From an uncultured Verrucomicrobiota bacterium (GTDB lineage: Bacteria; Verrucomicrobiota; Verrucomicrobiia; Chthoniobacterales; SZAS-18): a DNA stretch of 12,734 nucleotides. The position numbers were made by a program, and so were the translations under genes. Shown here piece after piece: positions 1 to 7,569 of the stretch. The stretch is from NCBI GenBank assembly GCA_937871685.1, contig CALMOL010000524.1, forward strand, positions 7,334 to 20,067, written 5' to 3'. Under the pieces are notes generated by a model. That model was not told the DNA's origin, ran no database searches, and was given only the letters and a program-made list of their open reading frames with translations. How positions within the stretch are numbered: position 1 is the stretch's first letter; each line of letters begins with the position of its first letter.

Positions 1-40
1 TTCATGAACTCGGCCTTACCGAGAATGGTGCAGCCGGTGG

Positions 41-64
41 CTTCGGAGGCCCGCCGCCTCCAAG
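41..64. other. Short GC-rich hairpin in gene-free left edge
   Basis: GGAGGC (45-50) pairs with GCCTCC (56-61) across a 5-nt loop, with CTT (41-43) and AAG (62-64) adding three pairs after a bulged C. No gene can be supported in 1-131, so this may be the terminator or 3' hairpin of a gene outside the window. It is not followed by a T run on either strand. Seen directly; function is a guess. Confidence 0.3.
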
Positions 65-131
65 AAGGTAAGCGCAACACGGCCGCACGCCGCTGCTCCC
101 ACGCGGAGAAAGGCTGAACCCGTCCGAAACA

Positions 132-502
132 GCTCCGAGTTCAGACCAAAAGCATCTGAGTTCAGACAAAACGGCTTTGAGTTCAGATGAAACGGCTCTG
201 AGTTCAGATGAATTCCATCTGAACTCAGACCAAGCCATCTCTGATCAGGCCAAAATCATCTGAACGCAGATCAAATCCATCTGCACTCAGCCCAAAGTCG
301 TCTGAACGCAGACCTCGGGCATCTGAACGCAGAGCCATTTCATCTGAACTCAGACGAAATCGTCTGCACTCAGATGGAATTGGTCTGACCTCAGACGGCC
401 CTCCGTCTGACCGCAGATGCCGACCATCTGAGTGCAGAGCTAAGGCATCTGAACTCAGATGACGAGCATCTGACTCCTGATGAGGATCCTCTGCGGCTGA
501 GA
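132..502. repeat. Array of about 18 palindromic 21-bp repeats
   Basis: About 18 copies of a degenerate 15-16-nt near-palindrome (best form CATCTGAACTCAGATG, arms CATCTGA/TCAGATG) recur every 21 bp, with variable spacers of mostly 6 nt. Early copies (about 132-215) favour the orientation xxxTGAGTTCAGAx and later ones xxTCTGAACTCAGAx. The consensus allows substitutions at the dyad centre (AACT, AACG, CACT, ACCG) while the TCTGA/TCAGA-type flanks persist. In one minus-strand frame the copies read as heptads such as SSELRAV, but spacer length changes (5-7 nt) break the frame, so it is probably not coding. It lies upstream of the topoisomerase gene. It could be a multi-site protein-binding array, a dispersed repeat cluster, or a decayed coiled-coil gene. 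Confidence 0.85.
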
Positions 503-734
503 GCGAAGCGACAGCCTGGAGGGAGATGATCTGAAACGGCTCTCAAGCAGGCTCGGGTGCTCCAGGTCGAGATCATCCCAGGAGAGAACTCAAACCCATT
601 CCCAGAAGGAAGCCCCAGGGAAACATCGGCGTCCTCCCAATTTCTTAGCGTTCCAAATCCATCCAAAAAAACGACGGAAACACGCTTCAATCCCTTGCCT
701 GACCCCTGCGTCCGGCGGACTTTCCTGGCTTCCC
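503..734. other. Intergenic leader of the topoisomerase gene, no gene seen
   Basis: No ORF here has convincing coding character. It is less GC-rich than the flanking genes, which fits a promoter region for the downstream topoisomerase gene, but I could not pick a convincing -35/-10 pair. No Shine-Dalgarno precedes the ATG at 735. Confidence 0.4.
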
Positions 735-2894
735 ATGACGCCGCCTGCGACGCCTGATTTTCCTGCTTCCGAAGCTGCCCCGACCTTCGCCCTCGACGGG
801 GCGAATGGGTCCAGCGGGGTTCATTCCCCCTCCCCGGATGGCGCCTCCCCTGGTGGCCCGGATGAGCCTTCGGTCGATGCCGCTCCCGCGGCTGCTCCGG
901 ACGATCCAAACCTCCGCCAGCTCGTCGATTCGAACTTCCTCGCCTATGCGAGCTACGTCATCCGCGACCGCGCCATCCCGGCGCTGGAGGACGGCCTCAA
1001 GCCCGTGCAGCGCCGCATCCTTTGGGCGCTTCACCAAGCCGACGACGGCAAGCTCACCAAGGTCGCCAACGTCATCGGCGACGCGATGAAGTATCACCCT
1101 CACGGCGACGCCTCCATCGGCGACGCCATCGTGGTGCTCGCCCAAAAGGGCTTCCTCCTCGAAGGGCAGGGCAACTTCGGCAACCTCTTCACCGGCGATT
1201 CCGCCGCCGCGCCGCGCTACATCGAGACGCGCCTCACAGACCTCGCCCGCCACCAGCTCTTCAACGACGAGCTCACCCGCACCGTCCCTTCCTACGACGG
1301 CCGCAAGGAGGAGCCGGTCACGCTTCCGTCGAAGATCCCCATCCTGCTCATGCAGGGCGCCGACGGCATCGCCGTGGGCCTCTCCACGCGCATCCTGCCG
1401 CACAACTTTTGCGAGCTGATCGAGGCGCAGATCGCCATTCTGCAAAACAAGCCCTTCGACCTCCTGCCCGACTTCCCGTCCGGCGGCCTCATGGACGCGC
1501 GCGAATACGAGCGCGGCCTGGGCAAGGTGAAGGTCCGCGCCCTCATCGAGCACAAGAAGGGCTACGCCGGCGTGCTCGTGATTCGCGCGCTGCCCTTCGG
1601 GGCCAATACCGAGTCGCTCATCGCCTCGGTCGAGGAGGCCACGAAGAAGAAGAAGATCCGCGTGTCGTCCATCGACGACTTCACCGCCGAGGCCGTCGAG
1701 ATCGAGATCAAGCTCCAAAAGGGCGAGGACGCCGACAAGGCCGTCGCCGCGCTCTACCACTTCACGGACTGCGAGCTGAGCGTGTCCACCCGCCCCATCG
1801 TCATCCAGGGCGACCGACCGGTGGAGATGGACGTCCATGAGATCCTGAGGGCAAACACGGCCCAGCTCGTCGAGCTCTTGCGCCGCGAGCTGGAGCTGCA
1901 CCGCGACAAGCTCAACGACGAGATCCACGCCAAGAGCCTCGCGCGCATCTTCATCGAGAACCGCATCTACAAGGACATCGAGAAGTGCGAGACCTACGAG
2001 GCCGTGCAGGCCGCCGTGCTGCGCGGGGTGAACCGGTTCCGCCACGAACTGCGCCGCGACGTGACCTCCGAGGACGTGGAGACGCTCCTGCAGATCCGCA
2101 TCAAGCGCATCTCGCTTTTCGACCTCGCGCAGAATCGCCGCGAGATCGGCGACGCCCTCGCCGGGCTGGAGGAGACCGAGGGCCATCTCGCCAGCGTGAA
2201 GCGCTACGCCGTCTCGTTCCTCAAGAACCTGCTCAAGGTCCACGCGAAGAAGCATCCCCGCCGCACGCGCATCCTCGCCTTCACCGAGACCGACAAGCGC
2301 GAGCTGGCCGCCAAGAACCTCGCCGTCACCTACGATCCCGTCCGCGGCTACCTCGGCCACGGCGTGAAGGGCGACGGCCTGGAGCCCGCCTTCAAGTGCT
2401 CCGAATTGGACCGCATCCTGATCGTCCATGGCGACGGCCGCTACCGCGTCGTCACGCCGCCGGACAAGCTCTTCGTGGACCGCGACGTGGTGCGCTACGA
2501 GGTCTTCGATCGCGACAAGGAATTCATCATCGTCTTCGGCCCGCGCGGCTCGACCTTCGTGAAGAAGTTCGCCTTCGGCGGCGCGATCCTCGACAAGGAA
2601 TACCGCTGCGTCCCCGAGGGGAAGATCAAAATCCACCTCCTGGCCGATGATGCCGAGGACCTGCTCTACGTGAAGTATCGCGAATACAAGCTCAAGGCCG
2701 GCCAGCGCAAGCCACCACCCACCGCGCGCGGCCCCGAGAAGCACACCGTCCGCCTGGACGAACTGCCCGTGCAAAACCCGAAGACCAAGGGCGTGCTCCT
2801 GAGCGAGCGAGATCCCGAGAGCGTGAGCACCACCCGCCCCCGCGGCTGGCCCGAGGGCGAGGGCGAATCACCCCTGTCGCCGCTGTTTGCGTGA
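735..2894 (+). CDS. parC: DNA topoisomerase IV subunit A (gyrase A family)
   Basis: This is the DNA-cleaving and rejoining subunit of a type IIA topoisomerase (719 aa), which decatenates and relaxes DNA with a ParE/GyrB ATPase partner. The GyrA/ParC fold starts near residue 59 (LRQLVDSNFLAYASYVI, then DGLKPVQRRIL at 86-95). The catalytic tyrosine is Tyr162 in APRYIETRL, and the adjacent QRDR reads YHPHGDASIGDAIV (120-133). Residues 1-58 form a Pro/Ala/Asp-rich extension with no family counterpart, so a later start is possible, although no better methionine lies close to the domain. A short C-terminal region with one or two beta-pinwheel-like stretches (LDRILIVHGDGRYRVV) and no obvious GyrA box (QRRGGKG) favours ParC over GyrA. 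The ASIGDA form matches my memory of Bacteroidetes/PVC ParC. No ParE gene lies in the window; upstream is a repeat array. The tail after about residue 655 is low complexity. Confidence 0.9.
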   Translation: MTPPATPDFPASEAAPTFALDGANGSSGVHSPSPDGASPGGPDEPSVDAAPAAAPDDPNLRQLVDSNFLAYASYVIRDRAIPALEDGLKPVQRRILWALHQADDGKLTKVANVIGDAMKYHPHGDASIGDAIVVLAQKGFLLEGQGNFGNLFTGDSAAAPRYIETRLTDLARHQLFNDELTRTVPSYDGRKEEPVTLPSKIPILLMQGADGIAVGLSTRILPHNFCELIEAQIAILQNKPFDLLPDFPSGGLMDAREYERGLGKVKVRALIEHKKGYAGVLVIRALPFGANTESLIASVEEATKKKKIRVSSIDDFTAEAVEIEIKLQKGEDADKAVAALYHFTDCELSVSTRPIVIQGDRPVEMDVHEILRANTAQLVELLRRELELHRDKLNDEIHAKSLARIFIENRIYKDIEKCETYEAVQAAVLRGVNRFRHELRRDVTSEDVETLLQIRIKRISLFDLAQNRREIGDALAGLEETEGHLASVKRYAVSFLKNLLKVHAKKHPRRTRILAFTETDKRELAAKNLAVTYDPVRGYLGHGVKGDGLEPAFKCSELDRILIVHGDGRYRVVTPPDKLFVDRDVVRYEVFDRDKEFIIVFGPRGSTFVKKFAFGGAILDKEYRCVPEGKIKIHLLADDAEDLLYVKYREYKLKAGQRKPPPTARGPEKHTVRLDELPVQNPKTKGVLLSERDPESVSTTRPRGWPEGEGESPLSPLFA

Positions 2895-2952
2895 GCGGCG
2901 GCGGTTGATCAAAACGGTGCGCGTGTGGCACCACGAGCAATCACCATGTTTC

Positions 2953-3304
2953 AACGCTTGGTGTGAATCAAGGCCTCGCCCGCGGGTGCGCTCGGCACGC
3001 TGGGGGCGGGTGCTACTGGGACCGCTGGCATCCTTGCCGGCAGGGGCCGCCAGGGCATCTGACCTTTCTCCTTCGGGCTCTTGCAGACCGCAGAGGGCAA
3101 CGAGGGCCCTCCCAGAAGACCGAAGCAGCAAGGTGCCCAGAACGGACCCTGCCGGCAGGGATGCCGGCGGTCCCAGTAGCCACCGCGCGGGGCAAAAGTG
3201 GGAGAGTGCCTTATCTGCGAGGTCCGTGGTGCGCTCGGAAAGCGAGAAGCCGAAGGGTTTCAGACGGGGCCACGCTCAGCCCAACGCATTTCACACCAAG
3301 CGTT
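2953..3304. mobile_element. MITE-like non-coding element with nested inverted repeats
   Basis: The outer ends are a perfect 15-bp inverted repeat: AACGCTTGGTGTGAA (2953-2967) and its complement (3290-3304). Nested inside is a 36/37-bp imperfect inverted repeat (3010-3045 and 3147-3183) of the form CTACTGGGACCGCYGGCAT followed by a CCYTGCCGGCAGGG-type stretch, with two substitutions and one indel between arms. No transposase is encoded. The right terminus abuts the TGA stop of the leftward 74-aa gene exactly, and the left end is 58 bp past the topoisomerase stop, so the element fills the gap between two gene 3' ends. This is compatible with a miniature transposable element or a REP-type palindrome cluster. 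I believe similar palindromes are common in verrucomicrobial and planctomycete genomes, but cannot check that here. Confidence 0.6.
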
Positions 3305-3529
3305 TCAGACTCCCGAACGCCGCCGCCATTGCCGATATTGGTCGCGGAGATGGGAAAGCACATCTTCTACCGTCAGTGGAATGCCGGACGCTCCTCGCTT
3401 GCTCAACTCGGCCGCGATGAGGCCGTCGCGCCGCCGCTTGGCTTCGGCCCGCGCTGCGCTGTCCCTGAACTCAAGATCGTAGTCGCGCCACGCCTCGAAG
3501 ATCGCCTCTTGCTCCGGAGGTGGAGCCAT
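3305..3529 (-). CDS. Unrecognised small charged protein, last gene of rtcR operon
   Basis: This is a 74-aa protein starting MAPPPEQEAIFEAWRDYD. I do not recognise a family. It appears largely helical and strongly charged, with an Arg/Ala/Glu-rich middle (AARAEAKRRRDGLIAAEL) and a basic C terminus (YRQWRRRSGV). There is no signal peptide or membrane segment. Its ATG lies 3 nt after the TGA of the 175-aa gene, so the two are almost certainly co-translated. Its own stop touches the right terminal repeat of the MITE-like element. The close-packed pair after rtcR could be an accessory of the RNA-repair system or an unrelated two-gene cassette of the toxin-antitoxin kind; nothing in the sequence decides this. 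Confidence 0.6.
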   Translation of the reverse strand: MAPPPEQEAIFEAWRDYDLEFRDSAARAEAKRRRDGLIAAELSKRGASGIPLTVEDVLSHLRDQYRQWRRRSGV

Positions 3530-3532
3530 GGC

Positions 3533-4060
3533 TCAAGCAGCGCGGGCAGGAAAAAGCTGAGATAGCTGCTCCCGTTTCTCTTCATCGAGAGAAGGCGGGC
3601 GATGCCATAGCTCCAAGGTTTCTTGCACCGCTTCCAGTGCCCCGTGCAGGTTCTCTTCCGCGGCGCGCAGCAGCGGCAGCGCACGCTCCACGTCTCGGCT
3701 GGGGACGGGCAAACATCCGAGCATCCTGAGATGATGGTCACCTGACTTGTTCAACAGGTCGAAGGTGTCCAAGTGCTCCCTAAGGAGATCCACGCTCGGT
3801 TCACCCTCCGCGGCAAAGAATTCGCGTTGCTCCCACTGGCGAGCTTTCTGGTAGAAGTCCATCCAGTTCTCCACCAGCGCCAGCATGAGCCGGATGACTT
3901 CCGATGCAGCATCAGCAGTGGCATTCTCGGGGCGATCCGCCCACCACGCGGCTGAAGCATCTTGAGGTTCCAGCGTCTGAGGCATGGGCCAAACTTGGCC
4001 GCAGGCCGCCTCTGCGCAAGACAGCGGACGGAAATTGGCGCGCGCCTCGGCCGCGTTCAC
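3533..4060 (-). CDS. Unrecognised 150-175-aa helical protein downstream of rtcR
   Basis: I do not recognise this family. With the GTG at 4060 it is 175 aa and begins 8 nt after the rtcR stop. An ATG at 3985 (MPQTLEPQDASAAWWADRP) would give 150 aa and may be the true start, because the first 25 residues look less protein-like. Beyond that the protein is rich in Glu, Leu, Ala and Trp and is probably all-helical (VIRLMLALVENWMDFYQKARQWEQ; then repeated E/L/A helices to the end). No signal peptide, transmembrane segment or catalytic motif is evident. A GGCCAA-AC-TTGGCC palindrome sits just upstream of the ATG (3987-4000). Base composition looks less GC-rich than rtcR, hinting at a separate origin. 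Same strand and tight spacing suggest co-transcription with rtcR and the following 74-aa gene. Confidence 0.65.
   Translation of the reverse strand: MNAAEARANFRPLSCAEAACGQVWPMPQTLEPQDASAAWWADRPENATADAASEVIRLMLALVENWMDFYQKARQWEQREFFAAEGEPSVDLLREHLDTFDLLNKSGDHHLRMLGCLPVPSRDVERALPLLRAAEENLHGALEAVQETLELWHRPPSLDEEKREQLSQLFPARAA
3987..4000. promoter_or_regulatory. Small palindrome before the alternative ATG start
   Basis: GGCCAA-AC-TTGGCC is a perfect 6-bp inverted repeat with a 2-nt centre, ending one base upstream of the ATG at 3985-3983 (minus strand). If translation starts there, it could be an operator or a hairpin at the start site. If the GTG at 4060 is used, it is just coding sequence. Confidence 0.25.
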
Positions 4061-4068
4061 GCCGAACG

Positions 4069-5712
4069 CTAATCATCAAGGCCGCCCTGCTTCACCCGGT
4101 CCCGCGCACCCCGCCAATCGAGGCTGAATCGGGCCAGATACTTGCGCAGGCGATCCGCGTCGTTGGCGGTGCGGCGGCGGCGGCGGGAATGCTCGAAGAG
4201 GCGGCGGCCGGCGCCGCTCAGCGAGTCGCTCGCGCGACACACGCGCAGCAGGGCGGCGAGCTGGGCGCGGTCGAAGAGGTCCTGTTTGGCGGCAGCGTCC
4301 GCGCCCATCGTTTCGGCGAGCAAGGTCCCGTCGGCATCCGTCACCGGCGTCGCGCGCCAATCGTCGCGCAGGCGGGCGGTCTCGCGCTCCACGCCGTCGC
4401 GCGTGATGCGGCCGCCCTTGGCCAGCGTGGCGAGGCGCGTCACGGCGGCGTTGAGGTCGCGGAAGTTCGCCGTCCAGCGCGCCTCCGGGCCGCGCGCGAA
4501 ATCCAGGAACGCCGTGCGCGCCTCGCGATTGAACCGCACGCGCCGTCCGAGCCGGCGCGCGGCCGCCTCGAGTTCGTGGTCGAGGTTTGGCTCCAGATCC
4601 TCCAGGCGCGCGGCCAAGCCCGGCAGCGTCCAGGTCCACAGGTTGATGCGTGCCAGCAGGTCGCCGCGGAACTTCCCGGCGCGCACGGCGGCGGCGAGGT
4701 CGGTGTTCGTGCCCGCGATGAGCTGAAAGTCGCTGCCGATCTCGCGGTCGGAGCCCACCGGCAGGAAGCGCTTCTCCTCCAACGCGCGCAGCAGCATCGC
4801 CTGCTCGTCGCCGCCCAGCTCGCCGATCTCGTCGAGGAACAGCAGCCCGCCGTCCGCCGCGCGCAGCAGGCCCGGCCGATCGCGTTGCGCGCCGGTGAAC
4901 GCGCCGCGCACATGGCCGAAGAGCGTGCTCATCGCGGTGTCTCCGCGCAGCGTGGCGCAGTTCACCTCCACAAAGGGGCCGCGCAGGAGGTGACGCGCCT
5001 TCTTCAGCTCGAAGATGCGCCGCGCCAGCGAGGACTTCCCCGCGCCCGTGGGGCCCATCAGCAGCACCGGCTCGCGCGAGGCCTCGGCCACGAGTTCGAT
5101 CTCGGCGATCATGCGGTTGAAGGCCGCGTTGCGCGTGGCGATGCCGGACTTGAGGAAGTCGGCCCCCTCGCGCCGCTCGGCCGCGAAGCGCTCCGCCAAG
5201 CGGTCGTAGCGCGAGAGGTCGAGGTCGATCACCGCCAGCCGTCCCGGCGCCCCCGGAGAGCGCCCGGGCGGTGGCCCGGTCTGCACGAGGCGCGCCGGCA
5301 TTCGCCGCGACTCCGTGAGCAGGAACAGGCAGATCTGCATCACGTGCGACCCGGTGGTGATGTGAACGAGGTAGTCCTCGCGCTCCGGGTCGAAGGGGTA
5401 GGCGCGCGCCCAGTCGGCCAGCGCGCCATACACCTCCTCGAAGTCCCACGGGTCGCGCAACGCAATCTCACCCGTCCGCACCGTGGTCTCCGGCGAGACC
5501 GTGCGGATGTCCTCCGCCAGCCGGCCGGCCAGCGCGCCTCCCTTCGAATCGTGCAGCAACTCCAGTCGATGCACGAGGAAGTCCGGGTGCTGGCACAGCG
5601 ACACCGTCGGCCGCCACGCGTCCCAGCGCTTGGGCGCGATGCCGCGCTCGTCGAGCACGGTGCCGGCGAAGCCGATCACGACGGTCGGGCGAGAGGAAGG
5701 GGCGGCAGGCAT
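4069..5712 (-). CDS. rtcR: RtcR, sigma-54 activator of the RNA repair operon
   Basis: RtcR activates sigma-54 transcription of the rsr/rtcBA operon in response to damaged RNA. I place the start at the ATG at 5712 (547 aa; E. coli RtcR is about 530 aa) because MPAAPSSRPTVVIGFAGTVLD aligns with the family N terminus; an in-frame GTG at 5757 would add 15 unconserved residues. Residues 1-185 are the CARF-type sensor (RWDAWRPTVSLCQ, RLELLHD, PWDFEEVY, and ITTGSH at 118-123, the likely ligand-contact loop). The AAA+ domain follows: Walker A GPTGAGKS (220-227), the sigma-54-contacting GAFTGA (270-275), Walker B LLFLDEIGE (290-298) and RGDLLARINLW (349-359). The C-terminal 100 residues should hold the DNA-binding helices. 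It is divergent from rsr across a 195-bp gap, the standard arrangement for this system, and two unknown genes follow on the same strand. Confidence 0.95.
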   Translation of the reverse strand: MPAAPSSRPTVVIGFAGTVLDERGIAPKRWDAWRPTVSLCQHPDFLVHRLELLHDSKGGALAGRLAEDIRTVSPETTVRTGEIALRDPWDFEEVYGALADWARAYPFDPEREDYLVHITTGSHVMQICLFLLTESRRMPARLVQTGPPPGRSPGAPGRLAVIDLDLSRYDRLAERFAAERREGADFLKSGIATRNAAFNRMIAEIELVAEASREPVLLMGPTGAGKSSLARRIFELKKARHLLRGPFVEVNCATLRGDTAMSTLFGHVRGAFTGAQRDRPGLLRAADGGLLFLDEIGELGGDEQAMLLRALEEKRFLPVGSDREIGSDFQLIAGTNTDLAAAVRAGKFRGDLLARINLWTWTLPGLAARLEDLEPNLDHELEAAARRLGRRVRFNREARTAFLDFARGPEARWTANFRDLNAAVTRLATLAKGGRITRDGVERETARLRDDWRATPVTDADGTLLAETMGADAAAKQDLFDRAQLAALLRVCRASDSLSGAGRRLFEHSRRRRRTANDADRLRKYLARFSLDWRGARDRVKQGGLDD

Positions 5713-5723
5713 AGCGAATGATC

Positions 5724-5737
5724 TAAGCTCAAGCTTA
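5724..5737. promoter_or_regulatory. Palindrome TAAGCT-CA-AGCTTA near the rtcR start
   Basis: This is a perfect 6-bp inverted repeat with a 2-nt centre, 12-25 bp upstream of the chosen rtcR ATG in the divergent rtcR-rsr region. Its position would suit an operator affecting rtcR transcription or a half of an RtcR enhancer site. A weak TTGCGC-N17-TAGATC sigma-70-like match overlaps it on the minus strand. No second copy was seen in the intergenic region. Confidence 0.3.
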
Positions 5738-5857
5738 TCCGCGCGCAAAATTCCCACCTCACTACACCGACGCTAACGAGGCTCAGAAATACTTCACATT
5801 CGATTTCCTTCTGTTGGCAGCGCCTTTTCACCACTTCTCCGCAATCAATTTCGGCCG

Positions 5858-5874
5858 TTGGCACGCCGCGAGCA
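5858..5874 (+). promoter_or_regulatory. Sigma-54 (-24/-12) promoter for rsr-Y RNA-rtcBA
   Basis: TTGGCACGCCGCGAGCA matches the sigma-54 consensus TTGGCACG-N4-TTGCW at all positions except the TT of the -12 element (GA here). The invariant GG (5860-5861) and GC (5872-5873) have the correct 10-nt gap. It is on the plus strand, in the rtcR-rsr divergent region. The predicted start is near 5885, giving a leader of about 23 nt before the rsr ATG at 5908. A sigma-54 promoter is what an RtcR-controlled operon requires. Confidence 0.8.
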
Positions 5875-5907
5875 CAAGGGATTGGCATCACCCACGCCTT
5901 TTCCGAC

Positions 5908-7473
5908 ATGGCTTCCCTCACGCTCTTTCGCTCCTCAAGCAGCGCCTCGCCTGCGACCGACACGGTCAACGAGGCCGGTGGCGCCGCCTACGCGCTGCCA
6001 GCGCGCCATGCGCTTGCCCAGCTCGCGTCCACCGGATGCCTGAGCACGACTTTCTACGCCTCTGCCGAGACGCAGCTCGACCAGACCCTGCGCTTCGCGG
6101 CCGCCGTCGAGCCGGGCTTCCTCGCCCGCACCGCGATCCACGCCCGCGAGCGCGGCCGCATGAAGGACATGCCCGCGCTGCTCTGCGCCGCGCTGGCCGG
6201 CCGCGACGTGGCGCTCCTCGAGCGCGTGTTTCCCCGCGTGATCGACGACGCCCGCATGCTGCGCAACTTCGTGCAGATCATCCGCTCCGGCGCGACCGGC
6301 CGCCGCTCGCTCGGCTCGGCCCCGCGGCGCTGCGTGCGCCAGTGGCTGGAGTCGCGCACCGACGAGCAGGTCTTCCGCGCCTGCGTCGGAACGCGTCCCT
6401 CGCTGGCCGACATCGTGCGCATGGTGCACCCGCGCCCCGCGACTCCCTCGCGCGCCGCGCTCTACGCCTGGCTCATCGGCCAGCCGCACGACGCGGCGGC
6501 CCTGCCGGCCATCGTGCGCGAGTTCGAGGCCTTCAAGGCGGGCGCGCAGTCCGCGCCACCGGACGTGCCCTTTCAGTTGCTCACCGCGCTGCCTCTCTCT
6601 GAGGATGCCTGGGCCGCCATCGCGCGCCGCCTGCCCTGGCAGGCCACGCGCATGAACCTCAACACCTTGGCCCGCCACGGCGTGTTCCGCCGCGGCCAGG
6701 TGCTGCACGAGGTGGCCGAGCGCCTGCGCAATCCGCAGGAGGTGCGCCGCTCCCGCGTGCTGCCCTACCAGCTCCTGACTGCCCACGCGGCGGCCGGCCC
6801 CGACGTGCCCGCCGTGGTGCGCGAGGCCCTCCAGGACGCGATGGAGGTCGCCATCGAGAACATTCCCGCCATCCCGGGACGCGTGCACGTCTTCATCGAC
6901 ATGTCCGGCTCGATGCACTCGCCGGTGACCGGGCATCGTCCCGGCGCCACGAGCGTGGTGCGCTGCATCGACGTGGCGGCGCTGTTTGCCGCCGCGATCC
7001 TGCGCCGCAACCGCGAGGCGGAGATCACCGCCTTCGAGTCGAAGGCCGTCCCCGTGCAGCTCAACCCTCGCGACACCGTGTTCACCAACGCGGCCAAGCT
7101 TGCCGCGCTGCCCGCCGGCGGAACGAACTGCTCCGCGCCGCTCGCGCTCCTCAACCAGCGCCGCGCGCCGGGCGACCTCGTGATCTACCTCTCCGACAAC
7201 GAGTCGTGGATGGACACCCCGCAGCACGGCCGTTTCGGCGGCTCGCCCACGGCGACGATGCGCGAGTGGGAGATGTTCCGCCGCCGCAATGCCGGCGCGC
7301 GCCTCGTCTGCCTCGACCTCCAGCCGTATGCCCAAACGCAGGCGGCCGAGCGGGCGGACATCCTGAACATCGGCGGCTTCTCGGACACCGTGTTCCCGCT
7401 CGTGGCGGACTTCGCCCGCGGCGAGCTCTCGCCCGGCCACTGGGTCGCCGAGATCGAGAAGGTCCAGCTCTAG
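5908..7473 (+). CDS. rsr: Rsr, bacterial Ro60 (TROVE-VWA) RNA-binding ring protein
   Basis: This is the Ro60 ortholog (521 aa), a doughnut-shaped HEAT-repeat protein that binds Y RNAs on its outer surface and the ends of misfolded or damaged RNAs in its cavity. Residues about 20-310 form the TROVE domain, including the characteristic ARTAIHARERGRMKDMPALL (74-93) and GTRPSLADIVRMVHPRP (161-177). Residues about 325-510 form a VWA domain with a complete MIDAS: D331-x-S333-x-S335 (FIDMSGSMHS), a Thr near 406 (GGTNCSAP) and D430 (YLSDNES). It has no signal peptide, so it is cytoplasmic. It is the first gene after the sigma-54 promoter, and 96 nt after its stop the first of four Y RNAs begins. The ATG at 5908 lacks a clear Shine-Dalgarno. 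The length is normal for bacterial Rsr. Confidence 0.95.
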   Translation: MASLTLFRSSSSASPATDTVNEAGGAAYALPARHALAQLASTGCLSTTFYASAETQLDQTLRFAAAVEPGFLARTAIHARERGRMKDMPALLCAALAGRDVALLERVFPRVIDDARMLRNFVQIIRSGATGRRSLGSAPRRCVRQWLESRTDEQVFRACVGTRPSLADIVRMVHPRPATPSRAALYAWLIGQPHDAAALPAIVREFEAFKAGAQSAPPDVPFQLLTALPLSEDAWAAIARRLPWQATRMNLNTLARHGVFRRGQVLHEVAERLRNPQEVRRSRVLPYQLLTAHAAAGPDVPAVVREALQDAMEVAIENIPAIPGRVHVFIDMSGSMHSPVTGHRPGATSVVRCIDVAALFAAAILRRNREAEITAFESKAVPVQLNPRDTVFTNAAKLAALPAGGTNCSAPLALLNQRRAPGDLVIYLSDNESWMDTPQHGRFGGSPTATMREWEMFRRRNAGARLVCLDLQPYAQTQAAERADILNIGGFSDTVFPLVADFARGELSPGHWVAEIEKVQL

Positions 7474-7482
7474 CGGCCCGCT

Positions 7483-7518
7483 GCGGAGGCCCGGGGTGAG
7501 AGCCCTGGTGCCCTCCGC
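7483..7518 (+). other. Hairpin just after rsr stop codon
   Basis: GCGGAGG (7483-7489) pairs with CCTCCGC (7512-7518), enclosing an inner GGG/CCC pairing. It follows the rsr stop by 9 nt and lacks a T tract, so it more likely protects or marks the mRNA 3' end before the Y RNAs than terminates transcription. Confidence 0.35.
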
Positions 7519-7569
7519 GGCGGGGGCGGCAAGCCCTTCGCGAACCATTCACCCTCATCCCAACCACTC

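Noticed and set aside
132..502. CRISPR array
   Set aside because: The repeats are 15-16 nt, degenerate, with about 6-nt spacers; no cas genes are present.
2..909. Minus-strand ORFs over the 21-bp repeat array and the parC 5' end as genes
   Set aside because: The heptad-like translation arises from the repeat period; the frame breaks at spacer indels and the second ORF overlaps parC in antisense.
687..2774. Long 695-aa antisense ORF across parC, and similar antisense ORFs over rtcR, rsr and rtcB
   Set aside because: These are mirror frames caused by GC-rich third positions; only the opposite strand carries conserved motifs.
5713..5757. Upstream GTG start adding 15 residues to RtcR
   Set aside because: The family N terminus aligns at MPAAPSSRPTVVIGFAGTVLD, and the added residues are not conserved with E. 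coli RtcR.
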